Below are positions 63,523 to 64,000 of a DNA stretch of 64,000 bases, one piece after another. The notes under the pieces were generated by a model that was not told the DNA's origin, did no database searches, and saw only the letters and a list, made by a program, of their open reading frames with translations. How positions within the stretch are numbered: position 1 is the stretch's first letter; every line of letters starts with the position of its first letter. Source of the DNA: Paenibacillus sp. CF384 (lineage in GTDB: Bacteria > Bacillota > Bacilli > Paenibacillales > Paenibacillaceae); assembly GCF_900106745.1 (NCBI RefSeq), contig NZ_FNNV01000009.1, positions 62,001 through 126,000 of the forward strand. Direction: 5' to 3'. Both the position numbers and the translations under genes were made by a program.

Positions 63523-64000
63523 TTGAAGACAATCCGAATCGGTATTATTGGCGCAGGGCTGATCGGCAAGGATCATTTGGAGAAATACGAGAACATCGAG
63601 GGTGCAGAAGTCGTGGCGCTCTGCGACACCAATGAAACGCAGCTGAAGAAGATGGCAGAGCAGTTCGGCGTTGCGAATACCTATACGGATTATCGAGCGC
63701 TGCTTGCACGCGAAGATCTGGACGCGGTTGATGTGTGTGTGCATAACAACCTTCATGCACCTATCACGATTGCTGCGCTTGAAGCCGGCAAGCATGTGTA
63801 TTGCGAGAAGCCGATTGCGGGCTCTTATGCGGACGGTAAACGGATGATTGACGCTGCTAAGCAAGCCGGCCGCTATCTGCATGTACAGCTGGGCTTCTTA
63901 TATCTCATTGAGACGATTGCGGCGAAGATGCTCATCGAGGAAGGCAAGCTCGGCAAGCTTTATCATGCCCGCTCGACAGGTCACCGCAGACGGGGGCGTC
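63523..64000 (+). CDS. Gfo/Idh/MocA-family oxidoreductase, 3' end beyond the window
   Basis: About 159 codons are visible before the window ends. A TTG start at 63523 is preceded by GGAGG (63508) at normal spacing; a nearby ATG at 63518 is followed at once by a stop. The visible part has IGIIGAGLIGKDHL and YCEKPIAG, the cofactor and catalytic-region motifs of the family. The 170-base gap to the previous gene contains a T tract at 63428, so it may be a separate unit. Confidence 0.88.
   Translation, partial: MKTIRIGIIGAGLIGKDHLEKYENIEGAEVVALCDTNETQLKKMAEQFGVANTYTDYRALLAREDLDAVDVCVHNNLHAPITIAALEAGKHVYCEKPIAGSYADGKRMIDAAKQAGRYLHVQLGFLYLIETIAAKMLIEEGKLGKLYHARSTGHRRRGR

Overview
The window reads as a chromosomal segment of a spore-forming, soil or plant-associated Firmicute of the Paenibacillus/Cohnella type. 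Supporting signs are a complete GerA-type germinant receptor operon, a split glycine decarboxylase (GcvPA/GcvPB), a LipM-type octanoyltransferase, strong GGAGG ribosome-binding sites with many TTG and GTG starts, an Hcp-like protein of the kind also found in paenibacilli, and a very large set of carbohydrate genes. No tRNA, rRNA, transposase, phage or CRISPR signal was seen.

Layout. 0-1.5 kb: the end of an Hcp-like gene, an intergenic repeat array and a TMEM175-like channel. 1.5-5.3 kb: gerA-gerB-gerC receptor operon, with overlapping ATGA junctions. 5.3-9.4 kb: Fur-boxed iron uptake operon efeO-efeB-efeU. 9.4-13.1 kb: an OmpR-type two-component pair and a secreted repeat protein, both preceded by similar 11-bp direct repeats and flanked by a duplicated efeU 3' end plus terminator. 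13.1-22.3 kb: glycine cleavage and lipoylation. gcvT-gcvPA-gcvPB (minus) and gcvH-lipA-lpdA-lipM plus a membrane protein (plus) diverge from a region that carries two separate tandem glycine riboswitches, one for each operon.

22.4-43.6 kb is mainly a carbohydrate utilisation region in several operons: a LacI regulator beside a GH78-type rhamnosidase, an AraC regulator beside a GHL6-type glycosidase with a sugar isomerase and an MDR dehydrogenase, and two GntR (FCD) regulators around sugar isomerase, dehydrogenase, Gfo/Idh/MocA, SDR and unknown enzymes. A GNAT acetyltransferase, a P-loop kinase and a sporulation-kinase-like histidine kinase interrupt it.

43.6-64 kb looks like one regulon. LacI-type operators with the core GAAACGTTTC lie in front of a dioxygenase-isomerase-GH3 operon and in front of a second LacI gene, close in sequence to the first LacI. 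That regulator heads an unusually large transport operon: a lipoprotein solute-binding protein, a 1040-residue solute-binding protein with extra N-terminal domains, two permeases, an NHL/TPR/Yip1-like membrane protein, a DUF5696-like exported protein with a likely barrel, two more permeases and two Gfo/Idh/MocA dehydrogenases (the last cut by the window end). No ATPase is encoded, so a shared MsmK/MsmX-type ATPase must be supplied from elsewhere. This operon is the best candidate for a poorly described system: a double permease set with large extracytoplasmic partners, coupled to oxidoreductases and isomerases that would suit oxidised or unusual glycosides.
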